Source: Anabaena sp. PCC 7108
Lineage (GTDB): Bacteria; Cyanobacteriota; Cyanobacteriia; Cyanobacteriales; Nostocaceae
NCBI RefSeq assembly: GCF_000332135.1
Contig: NZ_KB235896.1
Coordinates: 4,642,356 to 4,706,355, forward strand
Direction: 5' to 3'
Length of the DNA: 64,000 bases
A model generated the notes under the pieces. The model was not told the origin of the DNA and did not search any database. It worked only from the letters and a program-made list of their open reading frames with translations. The position numbers and the translations under genes were made by a program. Numbering within the stretch: position 1 is the first letter of the stretch; each line of letters starts with the position of its first letter. Shown one piece after another: positions 36,340 through 46,058 of this stretch.

Positions 36340-36557
36340 CCAGATCGTTTTAAACCGTCCGTAAAAGTGACTGGAGTTTATACTAGATTCTAGTTTTAAG
36401 GCTATAACCCTTATGTAGCAATCATTCTAGACCTTAGATTGGGAAACAAGCCCAAAAATTATCAAAGCCTATCTGGATAAGGATTTGATGGTTTAATAGC
36501 TGAAAGTAGTCTAAACTCATAACTAAAGTTTTGACATTTAGGTTACAACAAGCATTC

Positions 36558-37685
36558 ATGTCTACCCCTCTTATCTTCTCCTTCTTCTCCGGTTCAGGAT
36601 TCCTCGACTTAGGCTTTGAAACCACAGGCTATAAAATCGCATACGTCAACGAAATCTTCCCCCCATTCATGTCCGCATATCGCTATTCACGGGAAATTCT
36701 CAAACTCCCATCTCCTGAATATGGATATCATCAAGGTGAAGGCGCAGACGTAAGCAAATTAATAGTAGGAACACCAGCACAAAAATTAAATGAATTAGTC
36801 AAAGATTCCCGTAAATCAAATCATATAATTGGCTTTATCGGTGGTCCACCATGTCCTGATTTTTCTATTGGTGGAAAAAATAAAGGACATTTAGGTGATA
36901 ATGGTAAACTATCAGAATCTTATATTGAGTTGATTTGTCAAAACTTACCCGATTTCTTTTTATTTGAAAATGTCAAAGGTTTATGGAGGACAACCAAACA
37001 CCGGTTATTTTATGAATCATTAAAAAACAAATTACAACAAGCAGGTTATATTTTAACAGAACGGTTAATTAATTCTATTGAATATGGTGTACCTCAAGAT
37101 AGAGACAGAATTATTTTAATTGGCTTTAGAAATAATTTCCTCAAAAATATAGGAATTGAAGATGATTTTACATTTCCTTGGGAAAAATATATTAAATATC
37201 CTCAAAATAAAGTATTTGCATATCCTTGGAATAAAAGCCAAGCATTTCAAGAAGATTCTATAATTATTTGTCCTGATAATATTCCTCAAGAATTAACCGT
37301 TGAATATTGGTTTAGAAAAAATAACGTTCTCAATCATCCCAACGCCAAACATTATTTTCAACCAAGAGCAGGTAAAATTAAATTTGCTACTATTGAAGAA
37401 GGAGATGATTCTAAAAAGTCATTTAAACGTTTGCATAGATGGCGTTATTCACCAACAGCCTGTTATGGTAATAATGAAGTACATTTACATCCTTATAAAG
37501 TGCGACGTATTTCTGTTGCGGAAGCTTTAGCCATACAATCTTTACCCGCTAATTTTTCACTTCCAGAAAATATGTCACTTACAAATATGTTTAAAACAGT
37601 TGGTAATGGTGTGCCATACTTAGCAGCACAAGCATTAGCTCAAAATATCCTTGATTTTTTAGCACCTGGTAATAAACCCGCCTAA
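36558..37685 (+). CDS. DNA cytosine-5 methyltransferase, apparently orphan
   Basis: A 375-residue C5 methyltransferase. Motif I is FSFFSGSGFLDLGFE. The catalytic loop is GGPPCPDFSIGG (PCP rather than the usual PCQ). ENVKGL is motif VI, QDRDRIILIGF motif VIII, and SLPANFS…TVGNGVP motifs IX-X. The variable target region lies about 200-300. I start at the ATG at 36558; an upstream ATG at 36531 adds nine residues. No restriction gene is adjacent, so the methylation may be regulatory or a relic of a lost system. Confidence 0.9.
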   Translation: MSTPLIFSFFSGSGFLDLGFETTGYKIAYVNEIFPPFMSAYRYSREILKLPSPEYGYHQGEGADVSKLIVGTPAQKLNELVKDSRKSNHIIGFIGGPPCPDFSIGGKNKGHLGDNGKLSESYIELICQNLPDFFLFENVKGLWRTTKHRLFYESLKNKLQQAGYILTERLINSIEYGVPQDRDRIILIGFRNNFLKNIGIEDDFTFPWEKYIKYPQNKVFAYPWNKSQAFQEDSIIICPDNIPQELTVEYWFRKNNVLNHPNAKHYFQPRAGKIKFATIEEGDDSKKSFKRLHRWRYSPTACYGNNEVHLHPYKVRRISVAEALAIQSLPANFSLPENMSLTNMFKTVGNGVPYLAAQALAQNILDFLAPGNKPA

Positions 37686-37852
37686 TGTCAATTCAAATAC
37701 TTTTAGAGATTAACAAATACTTAAAAATCCCAGATTCCAAACTAAGTTAATTGCCTGTTTTGAGGATAAACTCTTAATATATGTGGTTTAATATATAAGA
37801 AATGTTTTAATTTTTCATAAAGTTTAATAATCTATTACGGACAAAACAAACG

Positions 37853-38539
37853 ATGGCAGCAGACTATCCAAACATTGATATTGCGCCATTTATCGATCAC
37901 TCCCTCCTGTTACCAACTGCCACTCCAGAACAGGTGGCTCAGTGGTGTGATGAAGCATACAGGTTTAACTTTGCGACGGTTTGCATACAACCCTGCTATG
38001 TCAAGCAAGCAGTGGAACTCCTCCACAACAAAAATCCCAAAGTTTGTACGGTGATTGGCTTTCCTACAGGTTCGACAACTTCAGCCGTCAAGTTTTACGA
38101 AGCTCAGGAAGCCTTGGAAAATGGCGCTGAGGAGTTAGATTTGATGATTAACTTAGGCTGGTTAAAAGCTGGAAAAACTGAAGAAGTTCACCAGGAAATT
38201 GCTACAATTTGTGAAGTGGCTGGGCAATGTGTCAAGGTAATTTTAGAAACTAGCCTACTCACAGACCCAGAAAAAAGAATAGCTGCGGAAATAGCTATGG
38301 AAGCAGGTGCAGCTTTCTTAAAAACTAGTACAGGTTGGAATGGCGGTGCAACGGTAGCGGATGTGCAGATGTTGAAAGAAATAGCACGGGAACGTGTGGG
38401 AATTAAAGCATCAGGGGGTATTCGCACCCACAACGAAGCCCTAGATTTAATCATGGCAGGTGCGACAAGATTAGGCACATCTCGTGGTATTAATTTGCTC
38501 CGTCAGCGCAATCACGTAGAAAAAGAAAAGGGTGAGTAG
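37853..38539 (+). CDS. deoC: deoxyribose-phosphate aldolase DeoC
   Basis: A 228-residue class I aldolase that cleaves 2-deoxyribose-5-phosphate. The opening [20 protein letters not shown] and [20 protein letters not shown] are standard. The Schiff-base lysine is in [20 protein letters not shown], and IKASGGIRT closes the active site. Length and motifs are complete. recO begins 36 bp after its stop, so the two probably form an operon. Confidence 0.96.
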   Translation: MAADYPNIDIAPFIDHSLLLPTATPEQVAQWCDEAYRFNFATVCIQPCYVKQAVELLHNKNPKVCTVIGFPTGSTTSAVKFYEAQEALENGAEELDLMINLGWLKAGKTEEVHQEIATICEVAGQCVKVILETSLLTDPEKRIAAEIAMEAGAAFLKTSTGWNGGATVADVQMLKEIARERVGIKASGGIRTHNEALDLIMAGATRLGTSRGINLLRQRNHVEKEKGE

Positions 38540-38575
38540 TCATTTATTTGCCACTGATTAATGACTAAATAGATA

Positions 38576-39481
38576 ATGAGTAGAACTTACAAAGCAACTG
38601 GCATTAATCTCAAAACTCAGGCGCTAGGCGAGTCAGATAAAATAGTCACAATTTTGACCCAAGAATTTGGTTTGATTCGCGCGGTTGCACCTGGGGCGCG
38701 TAAACATAACTCCAGCTTGGGTGGTAGAAGTGGGATGTTTATTGTCAATGAATTACTGATTTCCCAAGGGCGAAATTTAGATACAATTACCCAAGCGCAA
38801 ACTATAAAAACCTATCCGGGTCTAACTAAAGACCTAGGAAAATTAGCTGCTAGTCAATATTTAGCTGAAATAGTCTTGTGTCAGGCTTTAAGCGAACAAC
38901 CCCAAGAAGAACTTTATGAATTATTTAATGAACATCTTCAGCGGTTGGAAAGTTTACCTAAAACAGAAGGATTAGATGTAATTGCACATCTATCTCAAGG
39001 AGTATTTCATCTTTTATCTTTAGCAGGATTAACGCCGCAAGTCCAATTTTGTTGCTTAACCCAGCTTCCCCTTATCCCAGACTTAACAAACCCCAACTGG
39101 AAAGTAGGATTTAGTATTCCTGCGGGGGGAACAGTTTGTTTACAGGCTTGGGAAAGTTTACGAACAGAAAGGGAAAAAGAAAGAAGAAATTTACCCAATC
39201 CCCAATCACCAGTACCAAAGCCCCAAAACCCTAGCTATGAAACGGTTGTGCATCACCAAGACATACCAGTAATTTCTGGTCGTCTGAATGCGAAAGAACT
39301 GTTTATGCTCCAACATTTGTCGCAACCAGAGATAATGCAAATAGATGCAGCCACAGATTCTGGCTGGTTATCTGTTGAGCAGATTTTGCGCCAGTATGCC
39401 CAATATCACTTTGGTCGCCCTATTCGCTCTGCCACTTTGATTGATTCTTATTTTGCCGCCAACCATGATGCAATCGTCTGA
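38576..39481 (+). CDS. recO: DNA repair protein RecO
   Basis: A 301-residue RecO, which loads RecA with RecR. The N-terminal OB fold begins [20 protein letters not shown], then [20 protein letters not shown]. The C-terminal helical region includes [21 protein letters not shown] low-complexity insertion rich in Pro, Asn and Gln lies near 205-222. It follows deoC closely and overlaps the start of the transporter gene by about 17 bp. Confidence 0.93.
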   Translation: MSRTYKATGINLKTQALGESDKIVTILTQEFGLIRAVAPGARKHNSSLGGRSGMFIVNELLISQGRNLDTITQAQTIKTYPGLTKDLGKLAASQYLAEIVLCQALSEQPQEELYELFNEHLQRLESLPKTEGLDVIAHLSQGVFHLLSLAGLTPQVQFCCLTQLPLIPDLTNPNWKVGFSIPAGGTVCLQAWESLRTEREKERRNLPNPQSPVPKPQNPSYETVVHHQDIPVISGRLNAKELFMLQHLSQPEIMQIDAATDSGWLSVEQILRQYAQYHFGRPIRSATLIDSYFAANHDAIV

Positions 39482-41126
39482 TTTGGATAGAAAAATCTTG
39501 CCTCTGTCACCCAGCCAAGCTCAAAACAAGAATAGTGTATTAGACAGTACAACACCCACCAATGACCTCAGTTCTGTTTCCCAACTTCAGGTTAGTCAAA
39601 CTAATAGCCAAACTAATAGCCAAGAAATTTCCCGCAAAGATGTTTCTCAGCATAAAAATTGCAGATCAGAACTTCCCTTAAGTGATATTCCTAAACAATC
39701 AGAAACAAGGTCGGACATATCAGTAACAATTACTGAAACTAATGGCAAAGGTAATGTTACTCAAGAGCATTTACAAGTAGCCAGTGAACCGGAAACATCA
39801 CAATTAAACGGGTCCGGTTCAGGTGGAGAATCACCATCAGAAAATGTAGAAAAAAAAGGGTTTTTACCTGTATTAAAAAACCCCAATTTCTTAGCTCTCT
39901 GGGGTGGTCAGGTTTTCTGTCAGCTGGCTGATAAAGTATATCTAGTGCTAATGATTGCTTTGATTAACAGCCAGTTTCAACAGAGTGATCAGAGCATTAG
40001 TGGTTGGGTGTCGGCTTTAATGATGGTTTTTACCATTCCAGCGGTGCTGTTCGGTTCTGTGGCTGGGGTGTTTGTAGACCGCTGGTCAAAAAAAGTTGTG
40101 TTGGTAGCAACCAATATTTGGCGAGGTATCCTGGTTTTATCAATTCCGTTCCTACTATGGTTAACTCAAGATTGGCAACCTGTAGGAGTTTTGCCGGTCG
40201 GTTTTCTGATCATTTTGGTGGTGACTTTTTTAGTTTCTACCCTCACCCAGTTTTTTGCACCAGCAGAACAAGCTGCAATTCCCTTGGTGGTGGAAGAGCA
40301 GAATTTACTTTCAGCTAATTCCCTGTACACAACTACAATGATGGCATCGGTAATCGTTGGTTTTGCTGTGGGGGAACCGCTGTTAGCAATAGCTGATGGA
40401 TTGTGGTTACAAGTTGGGGGTAGTGGTGGACTGGGTAAAGAAATTGTCGTTGGTGGCAGTTATGCGATCGCTGGAATTATCTTATTCCTACTCAAGACCA
40501 ATGAACAACCCCACCCCCCAGAAACCGAATTCCCTCATGTTTTCGCTGACTTGCGCGACGGTTTACTCTATCTCAAAGAAAATCATCGAGTTCGGAATGC
40601 TTTACTACAACTGATCATCTTATTTTCTGTCTTTGCAGCCCTCACTGTCCTAGCCGTTCGCATGGCAGAAATTATTCCCAACATCAAAGCCGCCCAATTC
40701 GGCTTTTTACTGGCATCTGCTGGGGTGGGAATCGCGGCAGGAGCGACGATTCTCGGTCAATTTGGTCAACGCTTCTCCTATAGACAACTCAGTCTTTGGG
40801 GTTGTCTGGGGGTAGCAGCATCTTTGGTAGGTCTTTCAGTCTTCACAAGCCAGCTATGGGCTGCAGTACTGTTAATTGCCCTTGTTGGTGTCTTTGGCTC
40901 ATTGGTAGGTATTCCCATGCAAACCGCTATCCAAACAGAAACACCCCCAGAAATGCGGGGTAAAGTCTTTGGTTTGCAGAATAATGTGATTAATATTGCC
41001 CTCACCCTACCCTTGGCATTAGCAGGTGTGGCCGAAACCTTTATTGGCTTAAAAGCGGTCTTTTTGGTATTAGCTACAATCGTCTTCTTTGGAGGCATAT
41101 TAACCTGGTATAATTCTCGTGATTAG
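39465..41126 (+). CDS. MFS transporter with long N-terminal tail
   Basis: A transporter of about 553 residues resembling the EntS/MFS_3 group. The first 130 residues are Ser/Thr/Gln-rich and probably disordered. The membrane part starts at [20 protein letters not shown]. Typical loop motifs are [13 protein letters not shown] and [20 protein letters not shown]. The start overlaps recO; I use the ATG at 39465 (39468 also possible), not the upstream TTG. The substrate is unknown. Confidence 0.85.
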   Translation: MMQSSDLDRKILPLSPSQAQNKNSVLDSTTPTNDLSSVSQLQVSQTNSQTNSQEISRKDVSQHKNCRSELPLSDIPKQSETRSDISVTITETNGKGNVTQEHLQVASEPETSQLNGSGSGGESPSENVEKKGFLPVLKNPNFLALWGGQVFCQLADKVYLVLMIALINSQFQQSDQSISGWVSALMMVFTIPAVLFGSVAGVFVDRWSKKVVLVATNIWRGILVLSIPFLLWLTQDWQPVGVLPVGFLIILVVTFLVSTLTQFFAPAEQAAIPLVVEEQNLLSANSLYTTTMMASVIVGFAVGEPLLAIADGLWLQVGGSGGLGKEIVVGGSYAIAGIILFLLKTNEQPHPPETEFPHVFADLRDGLLYLKENHRVRNALLQLIILFSVFAALTVLAVRMAEIIPNIKAAQFGFLLASAGVGIAAGATILGQFGQRFSYRQLSLWGCLGVAASLVGLSVFTSQLWAAVLLIALVGVFGSLVGIPMQTAIQTETPPEMRGKVFGLQNNVINIALTLPLALAGVAETFIGLKAVFLVLATIVFFGGILTWYNSRD

Positions 41127-41457
41127 CTATCAAGTTTGAGATCATCAATAACTTAATAAAACAATTGGTTTTCGTGCTAAACTTAAGCCAGCTAAAATTC
41201 GTGAAATACTTGCTGTGAACTAGACATGATGCTGATAAAGTTAGTTAATTAGCAACTGAGAATCAGTAGAAAAAGCCATAACTACACTTGTTTAATTGCC
41301 TGAAATATAGGTTCTATTTAAATAAGATTCAGATATTACTGAATCATGGCTAAAACATCAGCAAGTACAACAAGATAAAAACAGCTAATTATAAAAAACC
41401 AATAATTTAAACTCAAACTCAAACCCAAACCCGCTTGACTTTACACCTAACCAAAGA
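41127..41457. other. intergenic region, no gene seen
   Basis: 331 bp without a supported gene. A short imperfect hexamer run (AACTCAAACTCAAACCCAAA) lies at about 41409-41430, directly upstream of the GT4 gene. Confidence 0.4.
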
Positions 41458-42612
41458 ATGCACATAGCCTGGATTGGAAAAAAATCGCCCTTTTGCGGCA
41501 ATGTCACCTACAGTCGAGAAATTACAAATGCATTAGTTTCACTAGACCGGGGACACAAAGTAAGTTTTCTTCACTTCGCTCAAGAAGAATCTGAACTAGA
41601 TAAATGGCCGAATTTAAAAGAAGTGTCTTTACCATTTATTTATAAATCCCAGGTTTATACAATTCCCGCTTTCAATGCAACTAAAGTATTGAAAGATTCT
41701 CTGCGAGAAATTAAACCAGATATAGTTCATGCTTCTTTGACTCTATCAACTCTGGACTTCGTTTTACCAGAAATTTGTCAAGAATTAAATTTGCCCCTAG
41801 TTGCTACTTTTCACACTCCATTTGCTGGGAAGGGTGCAAAGCTAATATCGGGAACACAATTTTTGGCTTATCAACTCTACGCACCGTTTTTAGATAATTA
41901 TGATCGGGTAATTGTTTTTTCCCAAATTCAGCGTGAATTGTTATCAAGTATGGGTGTGGGAGAACATAAAATAGCGGTAATTCCCAATGGTGTGGATACC
42001 ACTAAGTATTGTCCTGGTGTTTCTCAAGTTAAAGCGGAATTTGGCGCAGAACGCTTATTTGTTTATCAAGGACGCATTGCCCCAGAAAAAAATGTAGAAT
42101 CTCTCTTACGAGCTTGGCGACAATCCAAGATGGGAGTTGATAGCAAGTTGCTAATGGTGGGTGATGGACCATTGAGAGCATCTTTAGAACCCTTTTATGG
42201 TGAGGAATACGGGATCATCTGGCTAGGATTTATCGCTAATGAAGAACGCCGCATAGAAATATTACGGGGAGCAGATGTATTTATTTTACCTTCTTTGGTA
42301 GAGGGTTTATCTTTATCTTTGTTAGAAGCAATGGCTTGTGGTTTAGCTTGTATAGCTACGGATGTAGGTGCAGATGGGGAAGTACTGGAAAAAGGTGCTG
42401 GTGTAGTTATTAGCACGAAAACAGTGCGATCGCAACTCAGAACCATTTTACCATTGTTCCAAGACCACCCAGAGCTAACAACACTGTTGGGGCAAAAAGC
42501 TACAAACCGAGTGTTAGAACGCTATACCCTCAGTAAAAATATCACTCACCTAGAAGAACTTTATGCAAAAATGTTAGCACAGCGACCTGTACCGCTAAGT
42601 TGGGGTGCTTAG
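41458..42612 (+). CDS. glycosyltransferase family 4 protein
   Basis: A 384-residue GT-B enzyme. The N-terminal domain has WIGKKSPFCGNVTYSREITN and DRGHKVSFLHFAQEE. The donor domain has LFVYQGRIAPEKNVESLLRA, and the GT4 glutamate motif lies in EGLSLSLLEAMACGLACIAT. The acceptor is unknown; possible roles are glycolipid or exopolysaccharide synthesis. It stands alone, with repeats behind it. Confidence 0.88.
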   Translation: MHIAWIGKKSPFCGNVTYSREITNALVSLDRGHKVSFLHFAQEESELDKWPNLKEVSLPFIYKSQVYTIPAFNATKVLKDSLREIKPDIVHASLTLSTLDFVLPEICQELNLPLVATFHTPFAGKGAKLISGTQFLAYQLYAPFLDNYDRVIVFSQIQRELLSSMGVGEHKIAVIPNGVDTTKYCPGVSQVKAEFGAERLFVYQGRIAPEKNVESLLRAWRQSKMGVDSKLLMVGDGPLRASLEPFYGEEYGIIWLGFIANEERRIEILRGADVFILPSLVEGLSLSLLEAMACGLACIATDVGADGEVLEKGAGVVISTKTVRSQLRTILPLFQDHPELTTLLGQKATNRVLERYTLSKNITHLEELYAKMLAQRPVPLSWGA

Positions 42613-43282
42613 GAAAAAGCTTTAACAATTTAAAATAGAGTCAAGTCTGTACCTAAAAGATACAGTCAGGTATTTAAATCCTGACTGTGGTAGTATCTCA
42701 TCGGCTCATTGAAGCTATAGCAACAGACAGGGCAGTTAGGACACCAACGAATGATAAAACACACCAAAAGATTTTTCAGACTGTCATCTGTCACTTCCTG
42801 TCACCTGCTATCCATCTAGACCCTTTAATTCCCTATCAGCAAACGGGAATGTGGGATTGAAGATTTACTGTACTATTTTCAGCTAATCTTCAAATCATAT
42901 TTGAGTATTTATGTCAATTCGTAATATCAATAGCTTTACAAAAATTAAGAAGCTAGTTACAGTTCTTTACATAGAAGATAAACATCTCAAAAAAAAACTG
43001 CATCAATACGGTTTTGTTATTGATCACCAAAGGTAAACTAATACCTTTGCTATTCAACTAAAGATTTACCTGTAAAACTGTCCCCATAGTAGTTGTGGTT
43101 TCTATGTCAACCGACTTAGTTGCTACCAGAACATTGCATTGACCTTACCTGATTTGTAGTAATAGAAGTTTGAGAATAAGGAGAGTTGATGCGGTTTTTT
43201 AACAAAAAAATATCAGCTTCAAAATTCTTATTAGCAAATTTCAACGTAGCTAATTAACAAATAATATTTGGAGATTTCTCTC
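42613..43282. other. intergenic region before OCP
   Basis: Besides the dispersed repeat at 42716-42808, the region contains a 41-codon frame at 42911-43036 that I do not support. The stretch 43080-43282 should hold the OCP promoter. GGAGA lies at 43270-43274 as ribosome-binding site. Confidence 0.4.
42716..42808 (-). repeat. dispersed repeat, copy C (reverse)
   Basis: Read on the reverse strand it begins GCAGGTGACAG and contains CTTTTGGTGTGTTTTATCAT, GTTGGTGTCCTAACTGCCC and TGTCTGTTGCTATA. It matches the copies at 3017 and 44329. Confidence 0.75.
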
Positions 43283-44251
43283 ATGGCTTTAACTATCCAG
43301 TCCGCTCAAAGTATTTTCTCCGACACTCAAGTTCCTAGTCAGATTCCAGCAACTATCGCATTATTCGATCAACTCAACGTTGATGACCAACTAGCATATC
43401 TATGGTATGCTTACACGGAAATGGGTAAAACAATTACTCCCGCAGCACCTGGAGCAGCACGCTTGCAACTAGCAGAAAGTCTGCTAACTCAAATTAAGCT
43501 GATGTCTCCTGAAGATCAAACAAAAGTGATGCGGGATCTTGCTAGTCGTGCTGATACTCCCATCAGCCGTTCCTATGGGTTCTTCAGTGTCAATACCAAG
43601 CTGGCTTTCTGGTATGAGTTAGGAGAATTGATGAAAAGTGGTCTTGTCACTCCTATTCCAGCAGGTTATCAAATGTCTCCTGGTGTGAAAGTAGTGCTAG
43701 AAGCTACTCAGAAACTTGATCAGGGTCAGCAAATCACTGTACTGCGGAATACCGTAGTTAACATGGGATTCGATACATCTGAACTAGGCCCTAGCAGTTA
43801 CCCCAAAGCCTCAGCAGAACCAGCATTCCAACGTACAACTCCAGTTATTTCCTCTGTCAAGATTGATGGGATTACAGAACCGGCTGTATTAGGCTACATA
43901 GAAGCCATGAATGCAGATAACTTTGATGCGGCTGTGGCGCTATTCACTACCGACGGTGCGCTACAACCTCCATTCCAAAAGCCGATTGTTGGTCTAGAAG
44001 CGATCGCTAAATATATGCGTGAAGAAGCTCAAGGACTGAATATGATGCCCCAACAGGGTATTTGTGAAGTCCAACCAGATGGTTCCAAGCAACTGAAAAT
44101 CACAGGTGTAGTCCAAACTCCTTGGTTCGGTGTGACTGTAGGCATGAATATTGCTTGGCGGTTTTTAATCAATCCCCAAGGTAAGATTTTCTTTGTAGCT
44201 ATCGATATGTTGGCTTCTCCTCAAGAACTATTAAATCTGCGTCGGGTTTAA
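43283..44251 (+). CDS. orange carotenoid protein
   Basis: A 322-residue two-domain OCP. It binds a keto-carotenoid and quenches phycobilisome energy in strong light. Conserved residues are at their standard positions: W41, Y44 (YLWYAYTEMG), W110 (FWYELGEL) and R155 (ITVLRNTV). The C-terminal NTF2-like domain has TDGALQPPFQKPIVG and TPWFGVTVGMNIAWRF with the two tryptophans. Residue 101 is Phe where the Synechocystis protein has Trp, and the linker is different from OCP1. I use the ATG at 43283. No fluorescence recovery protein gene is next to it, so it may be an OCP2 or OCPX type. Confidence 0.93.
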   Translation: MALTIQSAQSIFSDTQVPSQIPATIALFDQLNVDDQLAYLWYAYTEMGKTITPAAPGAARLQLAESLLTQIKLMSPEDQTKVMRDLASRADTPISRSYGFFSVNTKLAFWYELGELMKSGLVTPIPAGYQMSPGVKVVLEATQKLDQGQQITVLRNTVVNMGFDTSELGPSSYPKASAEPAFQRTTPVISSVKIDGITEPAVLGYIEAMNADNFDAAVALFTTDGALQPPFQKPIVGLEAIAKYMREEAQGLNMMPQQGICEVQPDGSKQLKITGVVQTPWFGVTVGMNIAWRFLINPQGKIFFVAIDMLASPQELLNLRRV

Positions 44252-44260
44252 TCAAATACA

Positions 44261-44297
44261 CATAGGAGGGATGCAGTCTTGCCATCCCCTACCTATG
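44261..44297 (+). terminator. stem-loop after OCP
   Basis: CATAGGAGGGATG pairs with CATCCCCTACCTATG with one bulge. It lies 10 bp after the OCP stop; there is no long T tract. Confidence 0.55.
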
Positions 44298-44328
44298 GAA
44301 CTTCTCTGCAAGGTTTCTGGATGATATA

Positions 44329-44408
44329 GCAGGTGACAGTCTGAAAACTCTTTTGGTGTCTAGGTTTTATCATCTGTTGGTGTCCTAACCGCCTTGTCTG
44401 TTGTTATA
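44329..44408 (+). repeat. dispersed repeat, copy B
   Basis: GCAGGTGACAGTCTGAAAAC, then TTTTGGTGTCTAGGTTTTAT and TTGGTGTCCTAACCGCCTTG. It is closely related to copies A (3017) and C (42716, opposite strand). Confidence 0.8.
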
Positions 44409-44516
44409 GATATTAATTAAATTTTTGGAGATGTTTGGCAAAAAAGCTAACATCTCCACAAGTTTTTCACAATTCACATTTAAATTTAGGAGTATCAACC
44501 AAACCAATCAAAAAAA

Positions 44517-44666
44517 ATGTTCTTCATTAACTCATTTTTTACCGGAAAATCAAGACAAGATTCTATAGAGAAAAACTCTTCTAGTGAAGAATCCCAGGAA
44601 GTTATGACTTTAGAAGATTTGGTAGAAATTTTAGATAAACTAGATAAATACATACAAACTACATAA
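44517..44666 (+). CDS. small hypothetical protein, 49 residues
   Basis: A short frame (MFFINSFFTGKSRQDSIEKN, then LEDLVEILDKLDKYIQ). The C-terminal half forms a plausible amphipathic helix. It follows OCP and a repeat. The open frame and the charge pattern are the only support. Confidence 0.35.
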   Translation: MFFINSFFTGKSRQDSIEKNSSSEESQEVMTLEDLVEILDKLDKYIQTT

Positions 44667-44780
44667 TTCGGAATTACCAGACTAAGCAGAATATCCGCAA
44701 GGTAGTAACACAGCGCGGAATTAAAATTTTACAATAGCAAAAGTCGAAATTCATCCGCCCAACTATTTTGAATTGTTTAC

Positions 44781-45575
44781 TCACCACCCCAAACTCGTAG
44801 ACTGTTCATAAACACGTTTTAAAGTATTCACATCTCGCACAGAAATAGAAGGTGGTTTGCGAACTTGTGAAAAATACAAAGCATCAGTTTGTAGGGGACT
44901 ATGACCCCAAATTCCCAAAGCATGACCGATTTCATGGCGTGCAGCAGCTTTCGCAAATTCACCAGTTTGACTAGGACTCAACAAGATAGTAAAACGGTGT
45001 AATAAAATATTATTATTAGTGTATGTCTCATAAGTAGTTAAAGCAGAACGCGCACGGGGAATTTTACTATTAGATTCAAGTTGTAAAGGTGGCGCTTTTC
45101 TGAAAATTTTAATATCAGCAATTTCCGCTTTCTCAACTACCTCCAAAGGTAAATACACACTCCACTCTTGAACAGCTTGCAAAACATTATTAACCCATAG
45201 CTGGGACTGTTCAGCACTTATTTTTGTGGGCGTTTCTATCTTCACCCTTACCGGAAAACTTGACCAAATTAAATAACCAACTTCAGTAGGTGTGATTTTG
45301 TCAAAATAATCCCCACTGTTCGTCTTGTTTTCCCAACTTGCGAGGGTTGACGGTAAAGGATGTACTTTTTGGATTAACTTTTCCCCTAAACTATAAGCTG
45401 TAGAAATGTTATGGAAAACGCCTCTAGATTTAGAGTTGACAACAGCGCTAGTTTGAAAGTTAGTAAAAATCACTAGCAGTCCCGTCATTATCGCTAAAGT
45501 CAGGACTGCTAATAACCGCTGCAAAACTAAGTTTGTTCGGATTTTAAATATGAGGTTTTGGGTAATTTTCCCCAT
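44781..45575 (-). CDS. exported zinc metalloprotease, matrixin-like
   Basis: A 264-residue protein with one N-terminal membrane segment or signal (LLAVLTLAIMTGLLVIFTNF, about 19-38). The catalytic motif RHEIGHALGIWGHSP begins near residue 213. It supplies two zinc His and the Glu. The third His comes one residue later than in the classic HExxHxxGxxH motif. The body (VRVKIETP…WVNNVLQAVQEWSVYLPLEV) resembles cyanobacterial matrixin-like peptidases. It starts 6 bp after the secG stop, so the two are co-transcribed. Confidence 0.82.
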   Translation of the reverse strand: MGKITQNLIFKIRTNLVLQRLLAVLTLAIMTGLLVIFTNFQTSAVVNSKSRGVFHNISTAYSLGEKLIQKVHPLPSTLASWENKTNSGDYFDKITPTEVGYLIWSSFPVRVKIETPTKISAEQSQLWVNNVLQAVQEWSVYLPLEVVEKAEIADIKIFRKAPPLQLESNSKIPRARSALTTYETYTNNNILLHRFTILLSPSQTGEFAKAAARHEIGHALGIWGHSPLQTDALYFSQVRKPPSISVRDVNTLKRVYEQSTSLGW

Positions 45576-45581
45576 TTTTAC

Positions 45582-45815
45582 TTACTTAGGCAACCAATTG
45601 GCGCTCAAAACCACTGTTAAACCCAGAAAAATTACTACTAATGCCCAAGTAATACGATTTAATGTATTTTCTGCACTCTTAGTACTGCTGAACAATTGAG
45701 CTTGTCCACCAATTGCACCAATACCATCACCTTTAGGGCTATGCAGCAGCACAAGAATTATTAATCCTAAAGCGGAAAATGCCCAAATACCTTGCACGAT
45801 GTTAGTAATTGCCAT
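45582..45815 (-). CDS. secG: preprotein translocase subunit SecG
   Basis: A 77-residue protein with two membrane helices (VQGIWAFSALGLIILVLLHS and ITWALVVIFLGLTVVLSANW). Between them is the typical PKGDGIGAIGGQAQLF loop. SecG assists SecYEG protein translocation. The metalloprotease gene follows by 6 bp. Confidence 0.93.
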   Translation of the reverse strand: MAITNIVQGIWAFSALGLIILVLLHSPKGDGIGAIGGQAQLFSSTKSAENTLNRITWALVVIFLGLTVVLSANWLPK

Positions 45816-45911
45816 ATTAGAAATGTCGTTTATAACAAGTTTGAAAATGGATGAGTTCTTGATTTATCAATCCTGTAGGAGTAAAGCGCATTGCTCAACC
45901 TTAAAGACTGT

Positions 45912-46020
45912 TCTCGTTCCCATATTCTTTTAGAAATGCATTCTAGAAGGCTCTGCCTCAGTGTGACAGTAGAGTCAGAGCCTCTATGATAGCATTCCCA
46001 GTCAGACACTGGGAATGAGA
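45912..46020. repeat. folding repeat between gpmI and secG
   Basis: It contains GTTCCCAT…, AGGCTCTGCCTC / AGAGTCAGAGCCTC and a perfect hairpin ATTCCCAGT / ACTGGGAAT (45994-46016). It looks like a dispersed folding repeat that may also end gpmI transcription. Confidence 0.55.
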
Positions 46021-46058
46021 GAATGGTCTAAATCCCTACTTCTGAATTCCTGGCTGTT

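Noticed and set aside
34061-36530. The 34-36.5 kb island as a new defence system beside the cytosine methyltransferase
   Set aside because: The genes are short and unrecognised, lie on both strands and show no nuclease, helicase or NTPase motif.
40004-40318. 104-codon frame inside the MFS transporter gene
   Set aside because: It is in another frame of a clearly coding gene and has no features of its own.
42911-43036. 41-codon frame upstream of OCP (MSIRNINSFTKIKKL…)
   Set aside because: Short, basic, no ribosome-binding site and no partner; could be chance in AT-rich DNA.
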